The notes under the pieces are model-generated. The model worked only from the letters and a program-made list of their open reading frames with translations, was not told the origin of the DNA and searched no databases. Shown piece by piece: positions 23,873 through 34,395 of a stretch of 64,000 nt of DNA (position 1 is the first letter of the stretch; each line of letters opens with the position of its first letter). The translations under genes and the position numbers were made by a program. Source of the DNA: Paraspadella gotoi (lineage: Eukaryota; Chaetognatha); contig CM119263.1 of assembly GCA_051294375.1 (NCBI GenBank), positions 27,676,568 to 27,740,567 on the forward strand, in the 5' to 3' direction.

Positions 23873-24116
23873 ATATTATACCCTTAAAATATGGCACAGT
23901 AGTATACATTTTCAAACAGTATTTTGCTTAACCCTTTATCACTTTTTACATTTTACATTTTCTTATTGTTTTTGCACATAGAGTACAACTAGTACAACTA
24001 TATAACTTTAATTAATATCGCTGTTTAAACTTTAATTTACTGTTTGTGTTTGAGATAGTTTTTTCTTTGAAATTAGTTTGCCCAAAATTAAAAATAATGC
24101 GTTGGCCCTGTATTTT
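23873..24116. other. 3' flank of the GPCR-like gene
   Basis: AT-rich; no clear AATAAA close to the stop. Confidence 0.4.
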
Positions 24117-24600
24117 AAAACAAGTTTGAGCAAACAATGTCGGATCTGCCTACGATAATTTAGTTCTTCAATTAGTAATTAGTAACAGATTATAAAAGAT
24201 AACATAACATAACAAATCAAAACAGACTTCTTAATAAATCTAATCTAATAAATGTTTGTTTACCAAAAGATATAATAATTTTTCTAAAGAGATAAATATA
24301 CGATGATTGATAGTCGATGCAATTGTGATAATGATTTTTGATGCGATGATAGTCATTCATTGATGCGATGAAAACCATTCAATGATTCTATAATAGTCAT
24401 TGATAGTCCTTTATCAAAAATATGATAGACATTCTTTTTTACGATAATAGCCATTCACAGTTGCAATGATAATCATTCATTGATGCAATGATTTATAAAA
24501 TGATAACTAGATATTGTAGGATGATAAACAATCATGAAAAGATAACCATTTATCGATGCAATAATAAAGGGCTATCAAAGCAATGATATGAATTTAGAGT
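24117..24600 (-). mobile_element. R1 element, reverse orientation (tail and array)
   Basis: It begins with the reverse complement of the R1 tail (24117-24165). A degenerate array follows (about 24290-24580) of units like 'gatgcaatgatagtcattcat'. With the plus tail at 22306-22352 it brackets the GPCR-like gene by inverted copies. Confidence 0.6.
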
Positions 24601-25000
24601 GTCTGATAAAGATGAAGAATAAAACATAGAAAATTTGGTTCAGGAGGTAAAACGAAAAGATAATAAAAAATAGTGAAACGTCAACTCTTTTAAATTTTTA
24701 AAATAAATTGTTTTCGTAATCATCTGGGTTTATATTTAAATTTTTTATGTGTTTTCTTTTTAAGTCAATAGTGCCGCACTACGAGGCGATTGACCCCTGA
24801 ATTACAAATTAATGTTAATTTATTTATTTAGTTAAAAACCAAAACAAACAGACAAACAAATGCAATTTTCGTACTCAAATCGTTGATGTTTTTTATTTTC
24901 CAACTCCCAGTAGACCAGCTTGCTTACTTTCTTAGTTATGTGCTCATCAATGGCATGGTAAAATTTCAAAAAAGCAATTTTTTTTTTTGCATTTGAATAG
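24601..25000. other. No gene seen
   Basis: AT-rich. It ends in a strong pyrimidine tract and acceptor (TTTTTTTTGCATTTGAATAG) just before 25001. Confidence 0.45.
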
Positions 25001-25129
25001 GACCTTCCTGTTAGTAGATATTTTTTAAGAAAAAAAGGGAAATGTTTTGAAAATTTTGGTTCATCTTACAAATATAGACTTTGGAGTATCAGTCTGAGCA
25101 ATCAGAATGTCAAAAACTTAAACAGCAAG
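25001..25129 (+). CDS. Small cysteine-containing protein, upstream exon
   Basis: Between a pyrimidine-rich acceptor (AATAG) and a GTAAGT donor at 25130 lies a piece of exactly 43 codons. It is open in the frame that continues without a shift into the next exon (phase 0). The peptide begins DLPVSRYFLRK and ends NVKNLNSK. There is no ATG in frame, so the start must be further upstream. It is supported only by splice signals and matching phase. Confidence 0.35.
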
Positions 25130-25225
25130 GTAAGTTATAATCTTCCTTTTTTAGATTTAATGTTTAAAAATAAAAGATATTTCGTTAATTATTCGTCTCC
25201 GTTGTTGTCCTGGTTGTTTTCTCAG

Positions 25226-25579
25226 ACTTGCCGCAACCAAGATCTTGGTGATTGCGTCAAAGCTTGCATGCAGCAAATGGGGACGTCTGCTCAAGCGGAC
25301 GACCGTCAAGCTACCGTCCTTTCCAAAAGTAACAAATATAAGTGGGTCAATCCGCCAATTATCGGCTCTCCACCTGCCATCATCTTTGGACGTCGGGCGG
25401 ACGAAACTAAGAAAAATGTGGGCGTGGCTGCAGTTGGCGCTCGAAATGACGACGAGTTTACGACCTGCATTATCGATTGCGCTGCGGGAAAACTAGTAAA
25501 TAAAAAAAAAATATTACCGATGTCTGAATTAAACTTGGCAGTTTCTATTTATTTGTTAGCATTACTATTAATAGTATAA
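25226..25579 (+). CDS. Small cysteine-containing protein, last exon, unknown family
   Basis: It starts after the acceptor TGTTTTCTCAG (25225) and ends at the TAA at 25577-25579. The 117 codons contain TCRNQDLGDCVKAC near the start and TTCIIDC about 75 residues later: five cysteines, including two CX3C pairs. The middle (WVNPPIIGSPPAIIFGRR) looks like normal protein. The last 20 residues are hydrophobic (LAVSIYLLALLLIV), as in a membrane-anchored or GPI-anchored protein, though that end could be intron read-through after the GTAAAT at 25496. A second frame (25245-25496) is also open but has a less natural composition. Function unknown. Confidence 0.5.
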   Translation, partial: TCRNQDLGDCVKACMQQMGTSAQADDRQATVLSKSNKYKWVNPPIIGSPPAIIFGRRADETKKNVGVAAVGARNDDEFTTCIIDCAAGKLVNKKKILPMSELNLAVSIYLLALLLIV

Positions 25580-26133
25580 AATAAAATAAAAAAATCCTTA
25601 ATTTCGAAAAAGCAATATTCAGCGGGAATAGTAAACCGCTTAACATTAGATTTATCTCATAAAATAGTTAAATGCTCGAAACTTTTCCGCGAAAATTGCC
25701 GAGAGGAAAAGGTAAAGTTAAGGTGGAAAAAATGGTAAGGGAAAGGAAAGAAAAACAGTTAAGAACAGATTAGGAAAGCGGTGGAAATAAATCCGGTTTG
25801 TTTACCTCTTTGGCAAAGCGACGTGATTTTCCGAATTTATCTTCATCATCTTCACTCTTTTGACTCCCGAGAGTGTCGCTCAAAAAACGTTGGGAAGAAG
25901 TTGAGAAGGAAGGGAGACGGAAAAATCAAGCAAGTGTGGACGCAACGTAAGTAATAAGGATTTATTATTCAACAAGGTTATAAACAATAACAATACAAAG
26001 GCTCAGATGCTATGTCACGGTCAACTACGGAGAGAAAGAGAGTGATGGAAAGTGAGGGAGAAAGAGAGATAGCAAAACTAAGGCCACGTTTAAGGTTGCG
26101 TGTCGTCTTCCACACAAGCATGTATATTTTGGA
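25580..26133. other. No gene seen
   Basis: Mixed composition, with a GAGAGAAAGAG stretch at about 26025-26070. Confidence 0.45.
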
Positions 26134-26772
26134 TAACTGTCTGTCTGTCTGTCTGTCGGTCGGTCCGTCCGTCAGTCTGTTCCCCCTTAGCTTTGAACGC
26201 CAATTACTACTCATGAGTGAATGGGGTGATTGACTTGAAATTTTGTATGTGGGGAGGAAAGTATGTGATTTACCTGGATATCAAGTTTCGATGAAATCGT
26301 CCGAATTGAAATGGGATTAAATGAAAAAAAACTTGTTTAAAACATTGATTCTGCTCTTTTATATTAAATATAAATGCAAGCTGCATTAATTATTAAAATA
26401 ATTAATCAATTAATTGTTCAATTAATTAATTTATTTATTAATCAGTCTATTATTTAATCAATCCATCAATTAATTTATTAACTAAATAATCAATCAATCC
26501 ATCAATCAATCAATTTATCAACTAATTAATCAATAAATTAATCAATCAATCAATCAGTCAATCAATCAATCAATCAATCGGTGTTAATTTCGTCGTCGTC
26601 GCCATCATTGTCATCTTTGCTTTTGTCGTGGTCAGTGACAAAAATACCTAAAAACAGACATATTTGGAAAAAGTAATTAATTAATTAATTTATTATTTAA
26701 ATAATAATTAAAAGATTAATTACCGGTAATTATCGTGGGCAGATCCGGCAATGCTTCTTCAACTTGTTTTAT
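26134..26772 (+). mobile_element. R1 dispersed element, copy with AATC array
   Basis: TCTG/GTCC microsatellite at 26138-26175, conserved body at 26215-26320, an (AATC)n-rich expanded stretch at about 26395-26580, and tail to about 26770 ('cagatccggcaatgcttct', more diverged). It ends about 50 bp from the stop codon of the minus-strand 758-residue gene. Confidence 0.65.
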
Positions 26773-26821
26773 AGTGTATTTAAGCATATTTTTTGAATTG
26801 TTTATCCGTGACAATAACTAT

Positions 26822-29098
26822 TTAAGCATGCATTAAAATGATCAGTGCAGGTAAAATTAGAAATACGAAACAAGACAAATTTGCAAAATCTGTGACATTT
26901 TGATCGAGCCATCCTTTAAAATTATACACTTTATCAGTGATAAAATTATAATATCTATCTTGATACTCATAGCAATGTCCTATGTAATTATTAGCCAAAG
27001 TTGAACAGCACTTGCCGAGCAGATCCAAAACGTCAAACAACTTAATTATTTCAACGCCGACGTCTGTCGACTTTTCCCACTTCAGATCCATTTTTAAAAG
27101 TTTCATTTTTCGTCCGTATGAGTTTAAAAAAATGTAAATACCAGAATAAAAAAGTGATGTTATCAAAATCCAAATTATCTTATTAAAAAAATGATTTACT
27201 TTCATCGTAAACAATGAATTAAAAAAAGGGAAAAATAATAGACAAAATACAAAGAAAAAGTTTTCGCATAATAAATGGTAAAAGTAAAATCGCCTAATGA
27301 CTTGATGTTCAGAATAAGGACCGACCTTGCCTTGATATGAGCCATTCAAAAAGCAAGCATTGAAAAACTCCCACTCCTTTTGAGTGCTAAAAAATTGTTT
27401 AGCTAAAAATAAAATTAATGGCATCGCAGTTGAAAAAACTGTGCACACCACAAAGTGTGTCCGGGCAACATATTTTTTTTTCACTACAATTTTTTTTACT
27501 GACACTAAAATCATAAATGAGAGACTCAGTGGAAAAAAATACGTAGGCAATAAGGACATTTCCCTTTCGATTATATCATTCAACCTTTCTTGTTCAACTT
27601 TTTTATCATGTTCAATTTTTACATGCATGTTAATCAAAAATACCAAAAATAAAACGGATTCTAAGGCCAAAATATTTTTTAAAATATATTTTTTGAGCGT
27701 GAGAACTATTATATTATCGATTAAACAAAACATCATTTCCAAAGACAGTAATAAAAAAACTAGTTTGTATCGTAGAAAGACTAATACGCTATTTCCAAGT
27801 AATACAGGTAAGACATTAGAATTAAACATATTGGGTAAAGATGTCGATGGATATAAAGACAAATAGTGTTTTTCTACAGCGTTTTCAAATTTCCCAACAT
27901 TAATGAAAATGGATAAACGAGTTTCTATTCTTTTTGTTCCTAAATCATAAAATTTCACCAATAACATTATCACTTTGCGAAATTTAGTGTTTCCAGAAGC
28001 AAAAAGCCATTTCATTGAAGAAAACGCAAAAAGCTGAGTCAATTGATGGCGGCTTTGGTAGTTCAGTCCAAGGGAAACAACAAAAAAATTGTATAAAATG
28101 ACGATCAATCTCGAGAATGAATCGTCTCCTATTATTAAAACCTTTGGGTCATCAAAAAAATAATAATTCTGCTTGAGTGACTTGAAGAAATAAGCGAGTT
28201 CTGACACGGTGAAAATGCGCATAATTAAAAAAGGGGGAAAAATGAGAAAAAGAAGAGAGTATTGTACCGCGTGGGAATAAATGACGAAGAGTCCTAAGCC
28301 AAGTCCAATCGAGCCTTGAATGCTTCCCAAAATAATGCAAACGTTTTTTAGTGGTCCATTTTTATTCAAAACCAACATTTGAGCCGTGCGAGATTGGACT
28401 ATGATATTAACTAAAGAAGTTGATGACATGGCCACCGATAGAATAATGCTAGTATCTCTGATTTTCCAGCTACAACCAAATCTATTGACATAACCCCAAA
28501 TCCTTTCGCACGAACAATTCAATTCAGATTTATTAAGAGTATTAATTTTTGAGTCATACAAAAGTACTTCTCCATGGATGGGTTTATAGAAAATTTTCAT
28601 TGCTTCTTTCACCGAATCAGCATTGGGTAAACATATTTCACTCTTAAGACTTATTGTCTTATAAAACTGCGATGCTGTCTGAAGAAGAATTTGTAGGTAC
28701 GACTCTAAGAAAGCTTGCAACAGATTTAAATTAAAAAGATGATTTTCTTTAAATTTCGAAATAAGTTGGTTGTCAAAGTCGTTGCCCAAAAAAGCGTCAA
28801 GAGAGAAAGGAATGATAGCCAAACCCAAAAGATGAAAAAATATAGTAAAACACTTTTGCCAAGATGTCGTCCATATTTTGGCAAAATGGATTTTGTGTTT
28901 ATCGACGATCATTAGACCGTAAACTGATGAAACTAGACAATGAAGCAGAAAAATTGCCAGAAAGGAAAAGCCGAAAAGGGTAACGTTGGGATCATCTGTT
29001 AAAAGATGATCCATGATTGACTTTAAATCTGTCGCCAAGTCCGCAACAGAGAGAACAATCGCTGCTATGAGTTTCAAAGGATTTACAGTTACCTCCAT
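26822..29098 (-). CDS. Large multi-pass membrane protein, possibly XK-related
   Basis: A single open frame of 758 codons with ATG at 29098-29096 and TAA at 26822. About 12-15 hydrophobic segments are spread over the whole length (for example near residues 8-28, 41-63, 82-100, 125-145, 215-235, 262-297, 330-347, 430-465, 474-492, 516-535, 547-567, 605-630, 640-659 and 738-757). Near the N-terminus is LSVADLATDL, and at 127-140 QAFLESYLQILLQ. Both recall the ADxxTD helix and the E-S-x-x-Q-x-x-L-Q motif of XK-related proteins, the family that includes caspase-activated phospholipid scramblases. The protein is about twice the usual length of that family, and the second half is unrecognised. Intronless and AT-rich, next to R1 repeats. 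Coding is almost certain; the family call is tentative. Confidence 0.8.
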   Translation of the reverse strand: MEVTVNPLKLIAAIVLSVADLATDLKSIMDHLLTDDPNVTLFGFSFLAIFLLHCLVSSVYGLMIVDKHKIHFAKIWTTSWQKCFTIFFHLLGLAIIPFSLDAFLGNDFDNQLISKFKENHLFNLNLLQAFLESYLQILLQTASQFYKTISLKSEICLPNADSVKEAMKIFYKPIHGEVLLYDSKINTLNKSELNCSCERIWGYVNRFGCSWKIRDTSIILSVAMSSTSLVNIIVQSRTAQMLVLNKNGPLKNVCIILGSIQGSIGLGLGLFVIYSHAVQYSLLFLIFPPFLIMRIFTVSELAYFFKSLKQNYYFFDDPKVLIIGDDSFSRLIVILYNFFVVSLGLNYQSRHQLTQLFAFSSMKWLFASGNTKFRKVIMLLVKFYDLGTKRIETRLSIFINVGKFENAVEKHYLSLYPSTSLPNMFNSNVLPVLLGNSVLVFLRYKLVFLLLSLEMMFCLIDNIIVLTLKKYILKNILALESVLFLVFLINMHVKIEHDKKVEQERLNDIIEREMSLLPTYFFPLSLSFMILVSVKKIVVKKKYVARTHFVVCTVFSTAMPLILFLAKQFFSTQKEWEFFNACFLNGSYQGKVGPYSEHQVIRRFYFYHLLCENFFFVFCLLFFPFFNSLFTMKVNHFFNKIIWILITSLFYSGIYIFLNSYGRKMKLLKMDLKWEKSTDVGVEIIKLFDVLDLLGKCCSTLANNYIGHCYEYQDRYYNFITDKVYNFKGWLDQNVTDFANLSCFVFLILPALIILMHA

Positions 29099-30167
29099 CT
29101 TGTTATAATTTTCTCTGAAATGAAAGTGTCATCACTGTCGATTAATTAAATACAAAAGTATTTTTAAGATAGAACACAAAAATTTAAAAATCTTTCAAAC
29201 CGCTCCAAAAAAAAAAAGAGAAAAAAAAAGGCACTTTTTCTGGAAGCAAGAGATTGCAAACTAAATAGGGATAATGATGACAGAAGGAAGGAAATGTCAA
29301 GGAATTTCCGCTCAACATTCTCTCGACCGATAACTATTAAGGCGGACCATAATTGATCACTATTTATCATTAGAAGTTCTGTAATATAAATTCATTTGGC
29401 CATGATATTCTTAATCGATATTTACTATCACTATTTTAACTAGCGAAGCACAGTATAACATTGAAGCATTTAAATATTTATCAATGCATAGGCAAGGAAA
29501 ATATTTGTTTTGAAATATTTATTTTAAGATGCTCTAACGTTATTTATATTACAGAACTCTGTTGACGCTGTTGACATTCTTTGAAAATGGAACTAGGACG
29601 AAAGTCGCGAAATGTAATAGTTCATATATGGAGGGGAAGAGGAGGATGAGGATCGAGTATAGAATAAGGAAGGATTTTATGTTACCACGGGAGAAATGTA
29701 ATGTAATGTAATGTATACAAAACGCTGAAACAGCAAAGAAGCAAAAAGTGATGAAAAATCAAAACCAAAATAATCGCCAGGCCAAAAGACAACAACGAGA
29801 CAGAGATAAGTATTTAGTTAAAGCTTCTTCGTCTCTTCTTTTTTTCTTTCGCTTTTTTCTGTATCTTTTTTCTCTTTTTACTTCATTGCCTCTTTTTCTC
29901 CCTTCGCTTTTTCTCCATATTATTTTCAAATTTTAAACTTTTCAGTAATCATTATGTTCAAACTCCACTCTTCTATGACAGGTTTGCAACATTTTTATTT
30001 TTTTATATTATTTCGCCGCTCCTTTTTCGAGTTTCTTAAACACGTTCACTCTTTTTCTTTATCTTTCTTTTTTCCTTTTAAATGTTTTTTTTTCATTCTG
30101 TATTAACCCTTATCTCTCACTTCCTCATCCTTCTTTGTCTTTTTTTCCTTAATAACTTCCTCATACC
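29099..30167. other. No gene seen
   Basis: Upstream of the 758-residue gene; its promoter should lie in the first part. A TAATG unit is repeated near 29700. The later part is pyrimidine-rich. Confidence 0.45.
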
Positions 30168-30169
30168 TC

Positions 30170-30264
<95 letters not shown>
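30168..30264. repeat. (CTTT)n microsatellite
   Basis: About 24 perfect units. Confidence 0.97.
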
Positions 30265-30354
30265 CTCTTTTCCACTCTTTCTCCTTCTCCTCTTCGACAT
30301 CAAGTTTTAAGTCTCTCGACCGAACTCAGTTTTTGCCCTTTCCAGTTCCGATAC

Positions 30355-30480
30355 GCCCGAGCGAGCCCCGCGCGGAGGGCGAGGGAAAGTAGCGTGGGGG
30401 GCGAGTGGAAGGGCGAGGGAAAGAAGGGCGGGGGACGAGTGGAAGGGAGAGGGAAAAGAGTGCGTGCCTAGCGGGTTAAG
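30355..30480. repeat. G-rich minisatellite 'gggcgagtggaagggcgagg'
   Basis: About three units of roughly 34-36 bp. Confidence 0.65.
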
Positions 30481-31300
30481 GGGTTAAGGAAGTGGGGGGT
30501 AGAAGGGAGAAAAATGAAGATGAAAAAGTTTTAAAAAAAGGAAAAGAAGAGAAAAAAAACGAAAAAGAAAGGAGAAGAAAAGAAATAAGAAAGGTGAAGG
30601 AAAAAAATGAATAAAAAAAATTGTAATCAAGTAAAAATAAATGGTTGGGAGGATACAGATGAAAATAGATAGGTATAGGGTGTATACTATACTGTAGATG
30701 AAATGTAGCGAGAAATGTACTTATGAATGTTGTCGTAAATTGCAGTTTGTGCTAAGTTGTGCTTATGAAGCTAAATGGGCTGAAGACCACAATTCGTATC
30801 TTCTGTGCCCCCTCAGCAGCAGTGGAACTAGTCCTGGGTTTTGAACCAGGCTTGAGGGTTTTCCACAACCGCAAGACGGTTTCCGGCCGTTCTAACGTAT
30901 CCTGCAGGTATGTACTTAATGTTCATGATCTGATGGTATTACGCAATGAGCCACCGGGTTATATGTGGAATGTATTTATGTACTTATGTACTTATGCAAT
31001 GCTCGACTACAAAGTCATCGTAGGGGAAGGTTAGATAGCACGAGAAATAGGAAGAGGTTACCATGTATGACAACGAGGTGGGAAAGAAAATGTAAGGGAA
31101 AAGATGGCAGTTGCCGAACTGTTGTAACTTATTACGAAGCTCCGTAAGTTATAAAATTAAGGACGAACCAACTCCGACGTACGAACACATGACGGACACA
31201 TGACGGACACATGACGAGAGAGAGTTAAACAGTCTGGTTGGTTTTTGGAAAGTTTGAGATTCGACCGAAAAGTCAAGACGTTGGACGTCGGGAGATTTAT
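30481..31300. other. No gene recognised
   Basis: 30822-30906 has a donor-like CTGCAG then GTATGT and a protein-like frame. It also has a T-loop-like hairpin (CCTGG/CCAGG around GTTTTGA), so it may be a tRNA-derived repeat; see rejected items. A tandem 'acacatgacgg' unit lies at 31190-31217. Confidence 0.35.
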
Positions 31301-31565
31301 GGAGAAGATACGTGGAGGGGGGGAAGGAAGAGGAGGGGGGAAGAGGAGCGAGGGAGGAAGAGAGAGAGGGAAGAAGAAGGGGGAGAGGAAGGAGATGAGG
31401 AGGGAAAAAGAATAAAAGAAGATTTAAAAAAAAAGAATATAAAAAAATTAAAGTCAAGTCGAAAACCTTTGAGAAAAAAAGAAAATTGACTTTTGACTTT
31501 TTCCATTTTGACTCAAAAAGAAATTTCGGATGATGATGACGATGACCTACGAAGACGAAGAGGAA

Positions 31566-31600
<35 letters not shown>

Positions 31601-32064
31601 ACAAGACGAATGAGGATGAGAAATAACGAAAATGATACAGAATGCTTAATTACATAATGCGATTGACGACAACGACGACGACGATAGCGACGACGTCGTC
31701 ATCGATGAAATGAGGACGGGAGAGTAGATTATCGAAATACGACGACGACGACGATGAAGACGACGATGAAGACGACGACGAGACAACAATGAAAAGAATT
31801 TATTGACTTTAATATCTGAAAGATCACGGGTCGATGATCTCTTTGTAAATTCGCTGATCCCTTTTGTGTCGCGAAAGGACGAATCGACTTTCTTTCTCTC
31901 CGTCGGAGACCAAAGTTGATCGATGAAGAAGAAGAAGAAGACGACGACGACGACGACGACGACGACAGTGACGACCACTTAAGACGATGACGAAGAAATT
32001 TGTAACCGGAATATATTTTAGTTATGAAACAATTCGTATAAACTGACAAGGAAACCAGCATCCT
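31301..32064. repeat. G-rich, GAC and GAA trinucleotide-rich stretch
   Basis: (GAC)n at 31566-31601, about 31660-31785 and 31937-31968, with GAA/GAAG mixtures. All ORFs here are homopolymer-like translation. Confidence 0.85.
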
Positions 32065-32113
32065 TTGGTAAGGCCGTCCAAACGACCTTCTCTCTCGCCA
32101 TTTTCGATAAACT

Positions 32114-32208
32114 TTTCCTTACCTCATTTCCTTACCTCATTTCCTTACCTCATTCCCATACCTCATTTCCTTACCTCATTTCCTTACCTCATTTCCTTAC
32201 CTCATTTC
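32114..32208. repeat. 13-bp tandem repeat 'ttccttacctcat'
   Basis: Seven units, six nearly perfect. Confidence 0.92.
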
Positions 32209-33790
32209 TCGAGGTGGAAAATTTCATTCATCACTCCGAAGTCAACTTTTCTCTCTCTCGTTTTTCTTTTGTCTTTTCAAGTTTCCATTTACTTATAAGT
32301 TAAATATTTTTAATCTTTCCTCCTTTAAATTAAATCTTTTTAACAGTTCTGTTTCATTTTTTGTAATAGTTTTTTATGTATTTATTGGTTTTTTTACGTA
32401 TTTTTATTTATGTATATATGTATTTATATTTATTCATTTTTTAATTATTTTAACTTATTTATTACTAAAATAGAAAAAAAACTGTTTGTAGAAATGATTT
32501 TTAAATAACATTCATTTTGCCTCTCAATCAGAGTTGATGATTGTCCTATTTTGGTTACTAAAAATTCCCCCATAGCAACGCGTCATGCTGCTCTGCTTCT
32601 ACTTACTTAGAAACAACTATCTTAATGGTTATAAGAAATAATTAGCTATAAAAATTGGTCCTAGTGCACAAAGATTGATGCTATAGCATATCAATCCTAG
32701 TCCCTGATTAGTTAATTTTAAATTTGATAGTTACCTCTAGTTTTTGATTGGTTCACTACTAATATAAAAAGGGACATTTTTTGTAGTATTCTTGGGCGTT
32801 CCAAGGACCATAAGAGGTAAAAACACTGTTTGATTATTTTGTAACTTTTATTTAAATAAAGTAATAATTTTCTATTTCTTTTAGCTTTAAGCTGACCATT
32901 TGCTACCAAAGTTTTTATATTCAACTGCCTCACTGTAAATAAAGGTACTCAAATAAAAAGATGTCTTCTTAATCCAAGGTCTTGATTATTTAATCTATGA
33001 AATTTCAAGGAATGCTCTAACTAACCCAAACACTGTTTGTAAGTGACTAAGTGTTGCAGCTTTCCCTCCCAACATTTGACATTTCTTCCCTTTCTCTCAA
33101 AGCGATGGTCATTTGTCCCGCTAATAGCGAATGTCGATCATCGTCCGCCAGGAGTCCAGAACTCGATTGTCAAATCATCGGACAAAAGACAAACGACAAA
33201 GGCTGCTGGCGGAGTGGGCTGAGTAAAGACAGAGAGAGAGAGAGAGAGATTAAATAAAAGAGAGAATAAGAGAGAGAGAGAATAACTAAAAAAAACAACT
33301 TTTCAGAAACGTGGCAGAATCAAACTTTACGATTGTTTACGCATTATAAAGTGCGACCGAGCGGGAAAGAAAATGTAAAGAGGCTAATAAAGGGAACGTT
33401 TAAAAAGTAAAAAAAACGAAAGAACAAAACTTGATAAACAAAAGTGGCAACGAGGAGAGAAAAAAAAACTGGAGAGATTAAGACTCGAAGGGCAGAACAA
33501 AGAGGAAGGAGTGTGTTGGAAAAAGTATGGAAGGTATGGTCCATACTATGGGATGAAGAGACATGTGGCATGGTTAGCTGCGAAACGAAGAAGCAGGAAA
33601 AGAGACCTATGAAGAGATAGGAAAAAATGGCGGATAGCAAAGAAAATAAAAAAAGGAGTTCTAAAATAGACGAATATGAGGAATACATTATCACGTGAAC
33701 ATAGCATGTAAAAACTTATGATTGAGTCGGCTTAAAATGGTCAATGAGATGGAATGACATAGAGTCATGGACTCTTCCTTGGTAATGAGA
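32209..33790. other. No gene recognised
   Basis: About 33060-33230 is balanced in composition and open on both strands. A minus-strand piece after a TCTCTGTCTTTACTCAG acceptor-like sequence is open for only 26 codons. Not called. Confidence 0.4.
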
Positions 33791-33938
33791 GAGAGGGAGA
33801 GGGAGAGAGAGAGTGGGAGGGAGAGAGAGAGAGAGAGATAAGAAGTCTCTGCCACTTCTTTGGGAGAGAGAGAAAGAAGAGAGAGGAGGAGGATAAGAGA
33901 AAGAGGAGTAAGAAGTCTCTCACTCTGCCACTTCTTCG

Positions 33939-33984
<46 letters not shown>

Positions 33985-34014
33985 GAAGAGTCTTCTCACT
34001 CTGCCACTTCTGTT

Positions 34015-34053
<39 letters not shown>

Positions 34054-34147
34054 GAAGTCTCTCACCTGGCCACTTCTTCGAGAAGAGAGAGAGAGAGAGG
34101 AGAGAGAGATAAGAAGTCTCTCCCTCTGCCTCTTCTCATGAGAGAGA

Positions 34148-34179
<32 letters not shown>

Positions 34180-34200
34180 TAAGAAGTCTCTCCCTCTGCC
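33790..34200. repeat. Composite GA tract with six embedded hairpins
   Basis: GA runs alternate with the unit 'ataagaagtctct' plus a spacer plus 'ccacttcttc', at about 33838, 33909, 33980, 34050, 34109 and 34179. In several units AAGAAGT pairs with ACTTCTT. Long ORFs in both directions are repeat translation. Confidence 0.85.
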
Positions 34201-34395
34201 TCTTCTCCGGTCGTGCGCGACGAGGCGTATCCTTGGTCTCAATGAACGAGTGAACGCCCGAATTCCGCCCGAATTGGAAAACAGTTGCCATGGTAACTAA
34301 CGACTTTTGACGAAAGCGGCGACCGCTGGGATCTTCGACGCTTTAGAGGACGTTGCCGCTGAGTACCGGTGCCGGTGAGTTTGGGTAAGTTTTTC
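34201..34395 (+). promoter_or_regulatory. Possible promoter with RFX X-box and first-exon donor
   Basis: GTTGCCATGGTAAC at 34284-34297 is a perfect palindromic X-box, the site bound by RFX factors and typical of ciliary gene promoters. It lies in a CpG-richer segment. GTGAGT donor-like text follows at about 34374, with a second GTAAGT at 34385. I could not follow an exon chain downstream, so the target gene is unknown. Confidence 0.4.

Noticed and set aside
27384-27866. Plus-strand ORF of 160 codons
   Set aside because: Antisense shadow inside the 758-codon gene; composition unlike protein.
30822-30906. Possible tRNA or tRNA-derived SINE on minus, or an exon on plus
   Set aside because: A T-loop-like GGTTCAAAACC hairpin is present but no A box or acceptor stem. 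The plus frame has a donor but no sure acceptor.
31149-32061. Poly-valine, poly-serine and FFFF-type ORFs
   Set aside because: Trinucleotide (GAC)n and (GAA)n translation.
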